Program-made: the position numbers and the translations under genes | Shown here: one piece after another, positions 34,565-45,660 of the stretch | Numbering within the stretch: position 1 is the stretch's first letter | Layout: every line of letters starts with the position of its first letter | Notes under the pieces: generated by a model | What the model saw: the letters and a program-made list of their open reading frames with translations, nothing else | Told to the model about the DNA's origin: nothing | The model's database searches: none | Assembly (NCBI GenBank): GCA_001931905.2 | Contig: MSJI02000075.1 | Location: forward strand, 43,708-107,707 | Direction: 5' to 3' | From: Cladosporium sp. IMV 00045 | Taxonomy: Eukaryota > Ascomycota > Dothideomycetes > Cladosporiales > Cladosporiaceae | Length of the DNA stretch: 64,000 bases

Positions 34565-35398
34565 GGTGGGGAAGGGGATTGAAGCCGAAGCCAGCGACCT
34601 CAGTCAACGTGCGACCACTTGGATGTCACGAGGGTGAACGGATTCTTGCTGCCGGATGAGAATAATGATATTTCATGAGGCAGCTCTGGACATATGGCCG
34701 GCCTGTAGCGAGCGTGGGCTGGCTGACTACTGATGGGCGTCGATGCCGATCCGAGACAGGGGACCCCACGCAAAGTTCGAGGCGAGACGTTGACAAGTGA
34801 TTGCTGCGATTGGAGCGTCCCGAGAATGTCCGAAAATAAGGTAGGAAATTGGATATGTTTTGCTCTTGCAATGTAAGAGGTCAGGAGAACATTGGTAAGA
34901 TGGTCAGCCAAAGCGAAAGTGGTGAATGGTAATAATATACCTCAAGTAAAAGACGAGACGAGTGGAGTCGTCGTATGGAGAGAGATTCAGATGGATCTCT
35001 CGCCCGAGCAAAGTCAAAACAAAGCGGCGGCATCCCACGTCAACACAAGCAGCGGCCCGCTCTCCACATCAGCAACTCCGCTCTCGACTCTCTCTACTCC
35101 CATCGTCAGTCTCTCGCTCTCTTCTTGCTAAGAGGCTTCACATCGTCACCACCACCGCCGCCGCCCACCGCCCCGTCGTCGACCACGACGCGCATCCAGT
35201 CGCGTGCACCTCAACCGCGCGCATCTACTGCCATTCGCGACACCACACCCCCATTCACAACAAGCGGAGAAATGCCGTTGTCGCAATAGACACCGCCCGT
35301 CCCGTCCTCCCTTGTTGTTGTGATTGCGCCCAGCGACCACCACCACCACACCTCGCTCCTTCCCGCCCGGCGTACCACACCACCTCCACACCGCGGTC
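34565..35398. promoter_or_regulatory. Divergent promoter of MED16 and the sirtuin gene
   Basis: 834 bp between two divergent nuclear-regulator genes. The sirtuin-proximal 250 bp are rich in CACC/CCG runs, consistent with a 5' UTR. No discrete operator is recognised. Confidence 0.45.
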
Positions 35399-37559
35399 AT
35401 GACCGATTCCGAATCACCAGGCGGCAGCCCGCTGTCCAGCGAATTGTCCTCGCTGTCGACGTCGCGCGCTTCCTCCCCTCTGAGCTCGCTCGGCAGGCGC
35501 ACCCCTTCACCTCCCCCAGATCTTCAACTCTCCGACGTCGTCAGCAACATGTACAACACAAAGGCACGCACTTTTTCCCACGTCGACCCCAGCTTGCCCA
35601 CACCGCCGCCTTCTCAGGAAAACTCACAAAGCGGATCGCCAGCGCCCGATGCTGCAGCAGACTCTTCCATGCTCTCCGACAAAGACGGCCCTCCGCCCGC
35701 CAAGAGACGGCGCGTCGGTCCCAGGGAGCGCACCACCCGGTCTCTGGATCTCAACAACGAACGCGTTAAATCTGCCGAGCAACCTCAATACGACGATATG
35801 CTTCGCACTCTTCACAGGTGCAAGAAGATCGTTGTGATTGCTGGTGCCGGTATTTCCGTGTCCGCTGGCAGTAAGTCCAAGTGCTACTCACCGCTTTCAT
35901 CGCGCAAGCTGACTCGTGTCTAGTCCCTGATTTCCGCTCCTCCACCGGCCTGTTTAACAGTCTCAAAGCAGAGCACAAACTCAAAGGCTCAGGCAAAGAC
36001 CTCTTCGACGCGTCGGTCTACAGAGACGCGACTTCTACTTCTTCCTTTCACACCATGGTCAGCTCCATGTCGCGCATGACAAAAGGCGCCAAGCCCACAA
36101 GTTTCCACCACATGCTGGCCACGCTAGCGCAAGAGGGCCGCTTGCTCCGCTTATATTCGCAAAACGTGGACGGGATCGACACTTCTCTCGAGCCATTGAA
36201 GACGCGTATTCCCCTGGAAAAAGACGAGACTGGAAAATGGCCGAAAACGGTGCAACTGCACGGAGGTCTGGACAAGATGGTGTGTTCAAAATGCAACGAG
36301 CTTTCCGACTTCAACGCCGATTTGTTCGATGGCCCGATCGCGCCGATTTGCGTCAATTGCGAGACAGTGAATGACATCCGAACGAACCACCAAGGGAAGC
36401 GCAGTCACGGTATTGGCCGCCTCCGGCCACGCATGGTACTATACAACGAACACAACCCTGATGATGAGGCAATCGGCAAAGTGGCTAGCGAGGATTTGCG
36501 ACGAAGACCCGATGCTGTGATTGTTGTGGGAACTACTCTCAAAGTGCCTGGTGTTCAACGTATTGCTCGCGAGATGTGTGGCGTGGTTCGCGCCCGGAAG
36601 GACGGCATGGCAATCTGGGTCAACAACGATCCGCCACCGAGTGGAAATCAATTTTCTGACTGCTGGGACTTGATTGTTCGTGGACCTGCGGATGCCGTTG
36701 CAAGTCATGCCGCTATGCGCAAATGGGACGATCCTACCGATGCCGCGGAACTGGACAACATCAGTGATGAAGAAGTCATCAAGAAGGCCGAGAAGAAGAC
36801 GGCCTCAGTCGTGGTCCCACGTCAAGACCTGCCTGAGCACCTGCACGAAATCCCTCTTCCAGACGGATACATCAACAACAGCTTCCGTCCGCCAACAACA
36901 AGTCCTACAACACCACGTCATCAACGCGCACCCGATCGCAGCCCAGACTTCAGTCCTGCCACCAACCGTCGTCCTTCAATCATGCCGAGCATCGAGGGCG
37001 AGGTTGATGGCGATACAATCGCTGTGGCAGAGAGTGGTCTGCTCACGCCTTCAAAGTCCCAGAGAAACTCCACGCCAGTCGTGGCTTCTGCTTTCGAATC
37101 TATGAAAGTACAATTCACGAGCAACACCCAGAAAGCACCGACAAAGAAGACCAAAGCCGCGCCCAAGAAACAGACCACCGGAAAACCTGGCAGACCTCCC
37201 AAAGCCAAGGCCCCCGGAAAGACGCGAAGCAAAAACCTGCCGCACCTGCTATCTCTCTCAAAGCCAGCTTCACCAGCAGCAAATCAGCAATCACCGAGTC
37301 GGACGAAAAGAAGCCCACCCCAGGCGCGAGGAAAATGCCCGGTCCTTACCCAGAACCTCCCAAGCTCCCGAGCAAACTCGCCCAAGTCTCAAACATGTCT
37401 CCCGAAACCCTGCACCCGCTTTCGCCTTCAGATCCGCGCAACAACCTTTCCCCGACGATTTCGAGATCTTCCCTGCCAGACGCGCACGTGCTGAAGAACG
37501 CGGCGTTATCTGCCGAAGGCACCAAGAAGACCATGAGTGTTGCGAATTTGATGAATTGA
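35399..37559 (+). CDS. Sir2-family NAD-dependent deacetylase, HST3/HST4-like, with C-terminal frame break
   Basis: Exons 35399-35870 and 35924 onward, intron 53 bp. Seen: a Ser/Pro-rich N-terminus with KRRRVGPRER, then the sirtuin core: VVIAGAGISVSAGIPDFRSS, YSQNVDGIDTSL, catalytic His in QLHGGLDKMVCSKC, second zinc Cys pair ICVNCETV, RLRPRMVLYNEHNPDDEAI, VIVVGTTLKVPGVQRIAREM and VNNDPPP. The RPR-VLYNE-HP segment marks the HST3/HST4 branch, which deacetylates histone H3 K56. The C-terminal tail is basic (KKTKAAPKKQTTGKPGRPPK). Read straight, the frame ends at 37494; with one more A in the A5 run at 37231-37235 it would enter a better tail (KPAAPAISLKASF ... KKTMSVANLMN) ending at 37559. I give 37559 as the likely original end. 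Confidence 0.87.
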
Positions 37560-38436
37560 CTCGGGCAACGTTATTTTTTCTTGAGGCAGCGTTTCATACA
37601 ACTATGACCATGGATGGGAGGGATTGGCGAGGAACATCGCTTGAAGGCGTTTTTCTTTAATTCATGTTTTTCTCGGCGCAACGGACGGCTATGGCGACGC
37701 GCCTAATGGAGGCGGTCCCATATTTTATGCAAACCGCATGGCGAAGCGTTTCCACTGATGAGTGGACGCATGGAATGATCGGCTGGAACGGGATGGTAGG
37801 GATGGGTTGGTGGCGTTTATTTCTCTTTCCTCTTCGCTTTTCCACAGCGTGATGGCGTTTTGCTGGCACAACCTTGCATGTCGATGGCGCGCGGGATACA
37901 CGGGTTCCCTCGAGAGGATCGGAGGGACGGTTGGGAGGCAGGGATTTGCTTCCGAGCCCAACGCACGCATTTTCTCTTTTCTCTTTCTCTTTTTCGAACA
38001 GGCGAACAAAACGTTATCCTTTACGCAGTGCAAGCGCTTAATCGAAAGAAACTTTCTCACTCCGGCTACCTGGCATTTGTCAAGACGTTTCAGAAGTTAT
38101 GGGGTTGATTAACGCAGTCGATAGGGCACTTGTCGAAAGGAAAACAGGTTTTTAGTACTGAAGTACCGATCTTACGACGGCATCGAGAACCAGGGGAAGA
38201 AGAAGAAGTCGAAGTCCACCAAAAACGCGTAGCTCCAATAATAAGGCACCTTCCTTCCAAGGCCACCCTTTCTCGTCGGGAAGGGGAAGAAAACGCAAAA
38301 CAAGAAGGTGCATTTGGAACATAACACGACAACACTACAAAAATCCATGGCCCCTCTTCTTCTTCTTCTTCTTCTTCTTCTTCTTCTTCTTCTTCCTCCT
38401 CCTCCTCCTCCTCCTCCCCTCGCAGTCTCCCCCAAT
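37560..38436. other. Intergenic, 3'-to-3' spacer with microsatellite
   Basis: 3' flanks of the sirtuin (plus) and urease (minus). Apart from the CTT/CCT microsatellite at 38351-38420, nothing recognised. Confidence 0.5.
38351..38420. repeat. (CTT)n/(CCT)n microsatellite
   Basis: A run of about 16 TTC/CTT units passes directly into about 7 CCT units, pure pyrimidine on plus. It lies just past the urease stop codon, in its presumed 3' UTR. The homopurine/homopyrimidine strand bias could allow a triplex. Confidence 0.85.
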
Positions 38437-41400
38437 CTAATAAAGAAAACACTTCTGTCCCAAAGGCAGCACCTCCGCCGCTTGCCCTCTGCACTCCTCT
38501 CCATCCGCCTTGACTCTCTGTGCAAGTCACAAGACACGTCAGCAAATCACTCAAAGCCCCAAATCCAAACCACCCCATCACCCGCAACCTTCCCCAGGGG
38601 GAAAAAAAGATAATAAAATAGAATAAGGACCAACTCACAAAAGTCTCCGGATCGACCTCCATATGCGGCGTCGCTCCATTAAATTTCATATCGTGCTTCC
38701 CGATCTTTCGGCAGTTTTTCACGGGCTCGATGCGTTTGCGCAGGTTGTACGACGCGATCGTACCCGTTTCGATGCTGGAGGCGGAGGTGAAGAGGATGCT
38801 CGTGCTGGGGATAAGGGGGGAGAACATCGGGCGGGAGATGATGGGTTGGACGGTTGCGATGCTGTTGTTTCGTCAGTACCGGTTGTGAGGGTGGGGATGC
38901 TAAAGGGGGCGCTTACGAGCCGTTTGGTGTACCCTGATAGAATTTATCAGCTTTCTTAGTTCTCATGATACACGGGAGAGGATGTCAAGAAGACTCACCA
39001 TCTGCGCGGAAGCGACAAACCCACTCTTCAGCACAAGACTCGGCTTTGTGCCGAAAAACGCCGGTTCCCAAACCACCAGATCCGCCAATCTGCCCACCTC
39101 GACACTGCCCACGATATGGCTGATCCCCTGCGTAATGGCCGGGTTGACCGTATACTTACTCACATACCTCTTAACCCTATGATTATCCGCCCCCTCGGCC
39201 TCGTCCTCCGCCAACCTACCCCTCAAAACCTTATTGACGTGCGCCATGTTCCACGTCCGCGACACCACCTCACCACACCTCCCCATGGCCTGCGAGTCCG
39301 AGGACATCATGCTAATCGCGCCCAGATCGTGCAGCACGTCCTCGGCACCGATGGTCTCGGCTCGAATCCTCGACTCGGCGAACGCGATGTCCTCCGGGAT
39401 GTCTTTCGACAGGTGGTGGCACGACATGGCCATGTCGAGGTGCTCTTCCACCGTGTCGGTTGTGTACGGGCAGGTCGGGTTGGTGCTGCTGGGGAGGACG
39501 TGGGGTTCCTGGACCAGGGAGATGAGGTCGGGCGCGTGCCCGCCGCCGGCGCCTTCGATGTGGTAGGCGTGGATTGTTCGTCCTTTGAAAGCCGCCGCGG
39601 TGCGTTCGACGAAGCCGGCTTCGTTTAGGGAGTCACTGTGCAGTTCGCATTGGATGTCGTATTCTTCGCAGACGCTGGAATTTCTTGTCAGTGTCGGTTC
39701 CTTGCGGTCTCGGTTGGTATGGGATGTTTGTCGAGAACATTTACCTCAAAGCAGTATCGATGGAAGAAGGCGTGCAACCCCAATCTTCGTGGACTTTCAG
39801 ACCAGCCACGCCGGCTTTGCATTGATCGTGCAGACCTGGAATGCCAGTGTCGCTTCCTTTGCCGATGATGCCGCAGTTGACGGGTAAGTGGTCGCATGCC
39901 TGCATCATGTTGCGGATGTTGTGCTTGCCTGGCGTGCAGTTTGCGGCGATAGTGGCGGTGCTGTTGTAAGATGATCCCGTCAGCCTTTTCTAGATAACCA
40001 CGAGCAAGACCCAACCATACCTAGGTCCAGTACCACCAGAGAACATGGTCGTCACACCAGCAGCAATCGCCTCCTCGGCCTGCTGCGGACAGATAAAATG
40101 ACAATGAGTATCAATCGCCCCGGCCGTGACAATCTTCCCCTCACCAGCAATGACATCCGTAGTCGAGCCAACAATCAACTTCTGATCGACCCGATCCATC
40201 ACATCCGGATTACCCGCCTTGCCGATGCCGACAATAAACCCTGCCTTGACTCCAATATCCGCCTTGAAAATCCCGCTCCAATCCACAATCAGCGCATTCG
40301 TAATCACCAAGTCAAGACACTCCTCGTCCGACCTCCCGCTCGCCTGCCCAATGCCATCGCGCAGCGTCTTACCCCCGCCGAACGTGCATTCGTCCCCGTG
40401 CACCGTAAAATCCCGCTCGACTTTGATCCACAGATCCGTCGTGGCGAGGCGCACACAGTCGCCCATCGTGGGACCGTACATGCTCGCGTAATCCGCGCGG
40501 CTCAAGCGGAAAGGGTCGATTTTGGCTTCACTCGCCGAGGGCGGGTCTTCAGGCGTGTGCAGGAAGCCAGCCTCGCGCATTTTGCGCAGAATGGCGTTGG
40601 CCATGGACAGGTCGACTACGCCGGGCGCGATGCTGCTTCCTCCCTTGATGGTGCGGAGGCCGCCGATGGCGACGAGGGAGACGGTTTTGCTTTCGCCCGG
40701 TTCGAAGCGGACGGAGGTCCCGGCGGCGATGTCGAGGTGGTAGCCGTAGGATTTCAGCCGGTCGAAGTCGAGCATCGGGTTGGCTTCGATGAAGTGGTAG
40801 TGGGATCCGATCTGGGGTTGTGGTGATGGTGTGAGAGAGGTTGGTAGGCAGCGTGGAAGGGGAAAGAGACATGGCTTACCTGAATGGCTCGATCACCCTT
40901 GTTGGTGACTTTGACTCGGACCCTCTTGCGGCCTGCATTGAGCTCCAATGGCTCAGCGTCCTTCGCGGTGACCAGCGCACCAGGACGGCTCTCGTCTCTA
41001 TACTCTTCCTCCTCGAGAGGCGGAAAATCATCCTCAGACGGCACGGGGAGATAGCTACCATACAGAGCTTTGCGGAGATCTCCCTCATCGCTGCTGATAG
41101 GCTGGTCGACGGTGATGAGATGAGTGCCCGTGGCGAAAGTACCTTCGACTTGGAGCTGGGGGAGGGTGGTCAAGACGCCCGGATCGACGTGTCTACGGCC
41201 TAGGATCTGCTGGCCAAAGGACATGAGGTCCGTCACGGAGTGTTTGCCATCGCGTACGAGCTGGGACAGATCGTTAGGATTTGCTAGATGAAAGATGTCC
41301 TGGGGCGTGGCAGACCTCGAGAAGAACGGAGGATAAGAGAGCCTATGTACAATGATTAGCCGAACATGACAATGCGGTCAAAGATAATCAAGACTTACCG

Positions 41401-41564
41401 TAGCTTCACTGTGGTTCAATCGAATGCCTCGAGCAAGGCGTCTCTGAGCTACGAACCCAGCGTGCGAGATGAGGAGGCAGTCGAGCTATAGCTTTACTTC
41501 AGCGGTGGAGAACGGATGCATGTGGATGGAGTTGAGTCCTTACCTCACGTGGGATGAGATGCAT
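38437..41564 (-). CDS. URE1: Urease, single-chain fungal type, ten exons
   Basis: Exons: 41544-41564, 41399-41485, 41316-41342, 40880-41260, 40021-40811, 39745-39960, 38999-39674, 38917-38933, 38639-38861, 38437-38517; phases sum to 839 aa, the usual fungal length. Fused gamma ([31 protein letters not shown]), beta ([34 protein letters not shown]) and alpha parts. Nickel and catalytic residues are visible: HCHFICPQ, carbamylated Lys in [25 protein letters not shown], the mobile-flap Cys-His in [20 protein letters not shown], and SSDSQAMGR. Hydrolyses urea to ammonia and carbamate in the cytosol and needs UreD/F/G accessory proteins, not seen in this window. Several exons are tiny (21, 27 and 17 bp). 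Confidence 0.93.
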
Positions 41565-42028
41565 TATGCTGCACTACTCCAATTGCGTACAGGGATTATT
41601 TCGCGACACAGAGAAGCACTGCACTCCAGATGAAGGCGCCCATGCAAATACCCTGGAGGTATATCAAGAAACCGCCCCGCGCGAGCGTAGAGTTATGCTT
41701 GTGAACCTTAAGCAGAGGCGTTGTTGCGCTTGCAGAGCTGTCATTGGTCAAAAGAGTGGGACTTCGCCGAATGTCTCACGATTCGGCGACGATGACATAC
41801 CAGCAACTGTGGAACCATCAACTCATAAACATGAGGCGAAGACACCATCGAGACCAGAGAAGACGTTGATTCTAACCATCTCACTGTCGGGCGGGGAACA
41901 CAAGTGTCAAGTCAGGGAAAAGCATACAAGATTGAGAAGCAATTAAAAATGAATATATTCGTCGAGCTCTCGTAAACATCTCCGTCATTAACATAAATCA
42001 ATCGACAACTTTTCCGCACCGACTATGC
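41565..42028. promoter_or_regulatory. Urease upstream region / PTR2 3' flank
   Basis: 464 bp with no gene supported. Contains the urease promoter by position. Confidence 0.4.
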
Positions 42029-43954
42029 TCAGATACGCTCCTCATCCTTGAGAGCAGCACCACGACCCTTGTACTTGGTGGACTGGATCATGTTGAGCTC
42101 ATCCTCCCTCTTGTCAAGATCTCTCCAAGTGAACCAGAAGCCAACACCACCAGCCGCAGCGAGAACGGCGACGAGACCGTAGTTCCAGATGAGGAGCGGG
42201 TCGGCGGAGAGCGGGACGAGAGCCTGACCGAGAGCAGCGGAGAAAGCGGTCTGGAGGAGGTTGACACCCATGACGAGGCCGCGCATGTTCTCAGGAGCCT
42301 TGCTGAAAGCGTACTCGAGACCGGTGATGGAGGCGAAGATCTCAGAGAAGGCAATCAAGCAGTAAGGCACGGCTTGGACCCAGACATTGATGGGGGCCTT
42401 GCATTCGGCGGAAGAGGCGACGTCGGCAGCCGCGCAGGGGGAGAGCTTGTAGATGAAGTATTGCACAACGCAGGAAGAGATCATGGCGACGGAGGCAATG
42501 CCGAAACCCCAGGTCTGCAGGAATTGTTAGTCAAGTTCTTGATGGGAGAATAATACGCATTGAAGCTGATTGGTGATACTTACAATACGCTTGATGGGAG
42601 TGAAGTGGATGTGCGCCTTGCGGAGAGCAGGGTAGACGAAGTTGTCGACGATGGGAATGAAGATGACCAAAGTGATGGGGTTCAAGTTGTTGATCAAATC
42701 GTTGGGGACACCGTTGAGCTGCATGACAGCAGACATGGAAGTCAGGTTGTCAGTCATCTGGTTGTATGCAAGCCAGTACAGAGGAAGCCAGAAGAAGACC
42801 TTGCAGGCGTTGAAACCACGCTCGACCTGGTCAACCCAGACGTCATCAATGCCGTCCATCCAGGCAGGAGCAGCACTGCCGAGAACACTGGGCTTCACGC
42901 GAGTCCAGAAGTCGTCGCGCTTCAGGTTCCTGTAGGTCTGGGCGGGGTTTACAGAAAAGCAGCCCTTGCTCGCAAGCTTGAGAAGCGAGAAGGCCTTGGA
43001 GGTGACGGAGCCAGTGGGAGGGCTCAGACGGTAGAACTTCTTGCATCCGAGGAGAACAAGCGGAGCGAGGAAGAAAAGGAAAGTCGGGAGGGCGAAGGAA
43101 AGCCAGAATCCGACGTACTTCTCAACATACACCATGCCGATACCACCAGCGAGCGAGCCAAGGTTGATCATCATGTAGAAGTACAGGAAGACGCGGGAGA
43201 TTGTCACTTGCGGGTCCTGAATGACACGCTCGTCCTTGACAGTGATAACCTTGGGGCGCTTTTGCCTGATTTGCTCAGCAAGAAGGGGAGAGACGTTCGA
43301 CTTGAAACCACCAACACCGATGCCGAAGATAACGAGACCGACGGCAAAGCAACCCATGGCGCCCTCGGCGTGGTCCATGACAGTAGGGATCGAGGAAACG
43401 ATAAGCAGAGCGTGACCGATGATGGCGAACAGGATAGACCATTGGATGGTGGTGTAACGTCCAAGGTAAGTGTCGGCAATGTAGCCACCGAGAAGAGGCA
43501 TAAGGTAAGCCCAGAACTGGTTGAAACGAACGAGACCGGTGGAAGCCTGTTGGCCTTGACCAAGACCACCTGCCTGCGCGCAAGCAGCCTCGCTGGTGGC
43601 ATCGAAACACGCCTGGGTCATGTTCTGAGCTCCAGTCCTGGATCCATAAGGACGCGGCTGCTGGATGAAGTTGACGAAGATGGCCGTCGTTCCGTAGTAA
43701 GAGAAACGCTCGCAGAATTCGACGAGCGTAACGGTCATTGCCTGCCAGCTGATGGGACCGCTGATGCGGCGAAGAGTCTGGAGCTCTTCCTGAGTCGGCT
43801 CAACGCCATCAACGCCATCGTCCTCCTCCTCGAGGATGCTGCTGTTCTCTCTGGCGTCGGTCGTGGTGAAGACGCCTTTCTCGTTCGGGGTGCTGATAAC
43901 GCTGGGTCGCCTTGCCTCCGCGAAGGCGGCGAGGTCTGCGTCCATGGTCTGCAT
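42029..43954 (-). CDS. PTR2: PTR2-type proton-coupled oligopeptide transporter
   Basis: Exons 42584-43954 and 42029-42514, intron 69 bp; 618 aa. Seen: cytosolic acidic N-terminus, then LVEFCERFSYYGTTAIFVNF (the ExxER motif of POT/PTR carriers), FNQFWAYLMPLLGGYIADTY, GRYTTIQWSILFAIIGHALL, GIGVGGFKSNVSPLLAEQI, RVFLYFYMMINLGSLAG and about 12 hydrophobic helices, including WLPLYWLAYNQMTDNL. Imports di- and tripeptides with protons at the plasma membrane. Start choice: an ATG at 44077 would add 41 residues, but a TATATA element at 44059-44064 lies downstream of it and about 105 bp before 43954, so I use 43954. It would take up peptides made by the secreted proteases further along. Confidence 0.93.
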
Positions 43955-45072
43955 CTTGGCGGTGAAGTGCTTCGCAGGCAGCCAAGGGTGGTAGGGCAGA
44001 TGGCGGAGTTGGAGAAGGTGGACAAGGCCGTGGCAAGCAACGGCGCCCAGTGTCAAGCTATATAGGGATACATGCACCCGCCTCGGCCCCCATGCTTGGG
44101 TTAAGGTTATCTAAGGAGGGTAGCGCCACATTAAGCGAGTGAGAGCGGCGCTCGATAGAGCACGCGAGCAGTCAATCATGTGCAAGTCAGGTATCAAACA
44201 TGCGATCCTTTGCCATGCTCGTATTGCTGTGCCCGCGGGCGAAATCAGCCAGTAAAGCGACAGATAATGTAACAGTAACATGGCAAGTATGGCAGACATG
44301 CCACAAGCGATCAAGCTAGAGCGCCTGGCCAAGAGGCGGCGCACTCTTGAAGCGGCTTGGGTTGCAGCACGCAAGTTCAAGAATTGCTTGTGCCATGGAG
44401 AGGCGCAAGATAGTAGGCGGAGGAAAAGCGACAAGCGGGAACCAAGACGGAGTCGGGGCCATGGCGCCAATGCCCGCCAGATCCAATTGGGAAGGAGATA
44501 GAAAGACAGGGTCGCTGTGAAGTGTTCGGTTCTGCTATCCGACGGCTTGGCGAGCGATACTAGACACTCTTCCACTATTCGACCTGCGGGACCATTTCTT
44601 CTTTGGGCCACGGCCGATATCAGTGGCATGGGAGAGATAGGGTCTGACCGATTTCAACCACTGATATCCGCCCGGCGCAAGGTCTAATTGGCAGGTCGAT
44701 ATGATTTACTGCTGGCATAACCCGAGGCAAGGCACGTGGGTGTGGAGGGCCAGAACGGTAGTTGGTAGTGCTTTTGTCGAGTGTGTAAGGCTAAAGAGAT
44801 AGCACAGGTCGGTCAACATTCTGGAAGCGCTAATCCTCCAGTCACTTGGATCATATGCAGACGCGAGAGACGATGGATGTATTGTTTTATTTGATATCGC
44901 CAGCCAGACCACAGTACTGATCTGGCGCTGTGCGATTAATGGTGGATGATAATATCCCTATCGCATGGCGACAAGAAGCGCGATGCCTTTGGTGAGTCTA
45001 GGTTGCTTGTGGAGATTATCCCTCGCTTCTCACACAGATCGCCTCATCGCGAACCCTGCCAGCCGTGCCCTA
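43955..45072. promoter_or_regulatory. PTR2 upstream region
   Basis: Over 1.1 kb with a TATATA at 44059-44064. A minus-strand open frame at 44111-44629 has no family features. No other gene supported. Confidence 0.45.
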
Positions 45073-45660
45073 CTATTCTCCCAACTCCATCTCCACAGAC
45101 TCGCTGCCAAAATCCCCTTGCAAGTCTCCGTCGCCCTTGACCGCGGCTAGTTCTTCGTCTGTGATTTGGGCAGCTGGCTTTTTCCACGCCGCCCTCCACT
45201 TCCCCTCAACACTGACTTGATATTTCTTGCCATCTGTAGGAATCCACGGTGATGACAAGTTCATCTCTCTTTTCGCGCTCAACATAGGCGCGACCTCTTG
45301 CAAAGCGTCTCGAGGCGGTGGCATCTGGCGATTTATTTTCATCTCCGGGGATGGGACTTCGGCACCGGTGTCCGCGTCTTTAATGGTCAGCACGCCCGAA
45401 TTAATGGCCGTGGGATCAAATGGTGTGTCCCAGGTCAGAAATGTTATGGCGTGCTTGGGATCGCTATTGCGAATGGTGCAGGTCACCGAAGAATTGACCG
45501 ATCCAGCCGAAAGTTCGACTTGCAGTGGATTGGTGGAGCCCATTTGTTCAGGTGTGGCGCCCCAAGTGCTGTGCGACGATGGCGGCAGAGGACGGTGGAT
45601 GTGTGTTGATGTTGCTGTGGATAAGTAGAGGACTCCGGCGAGAAGTGCTCGTGCCGCCAT
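45073..45660 (-). CDS. Small secreted protein resembling the deuterolysin (M35) propeptide
   Basis: A single exon of 195 aa. Seen: a signal peptide (MAARALLAGVLYLSTATS), then a beta-rich region: NPLQVELSAGSVNSSVTCTI, RNSDPKHAITFLTWDTPFDP, LTIKDADTGAEVPSP, and KYQVSVEGKWRAAWKK, with a charged tail (GDFGSESVEMELGE). The order and spacing resemble the N-terminal propeptide of the deuterolysin encoded at 47997 (NPIFVTLTRVSGTKVRAAVT, RDDTEYNLFIRGTFLDE), but there is no peptidase domain or HExxH. A TATATA lies 47-52 bp upstream of the ATG (45707-45712). Possible roles are inhibitor, chaperone or unrelated secreted function; all are inference. Three potential N-glycosylation sites. Confidence 0.75.
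   Translation of the reverse strand: MAARALLAGVLYLSTATSTHIHRPLPPSSHSTWGATPEQMGSTNPLQVELSAGSVNSSVTCTIRNSDPKHAITFLTWDTPFDPTAINSGVLTIKDADTGAEVPSPEMKINRQMPPPRDALQEVAPMLSAKREMNLSSPWIPTDGKKYQVSVEGKWRAAWKKPAAQITDEELAAVKGDGDLQGDFGSESVEMELGE

Noticed and set aside
40098..40826. A 242-codon plus-strand open frame
   Set aside because: Antisense to the urease alpha-part exon; composition follows the GC bias of the complementary codons.
42560..44065. A 501-codon plus-strand open frame opposite the PTR2 gene
   Set aside because: It is the antisense shadow of a highly conserved transporter; its sequence is charged and repetitive with no domain, and the minus strand has clear ExxER motif, helices and intron.
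43955..44077. Alternative PTR2 start at 44077
   Set aside because: A TATATA element at 44059-44064 falls inside the extra segment, so transcription probably begins downstream of this ATG.
44111..44629. A 172-codon minus-strand frame upstream of PTR2
   Set aside because: No recognisable domain, irregular composition, and it overlaps the region expected to hold the PTR2 promoter.
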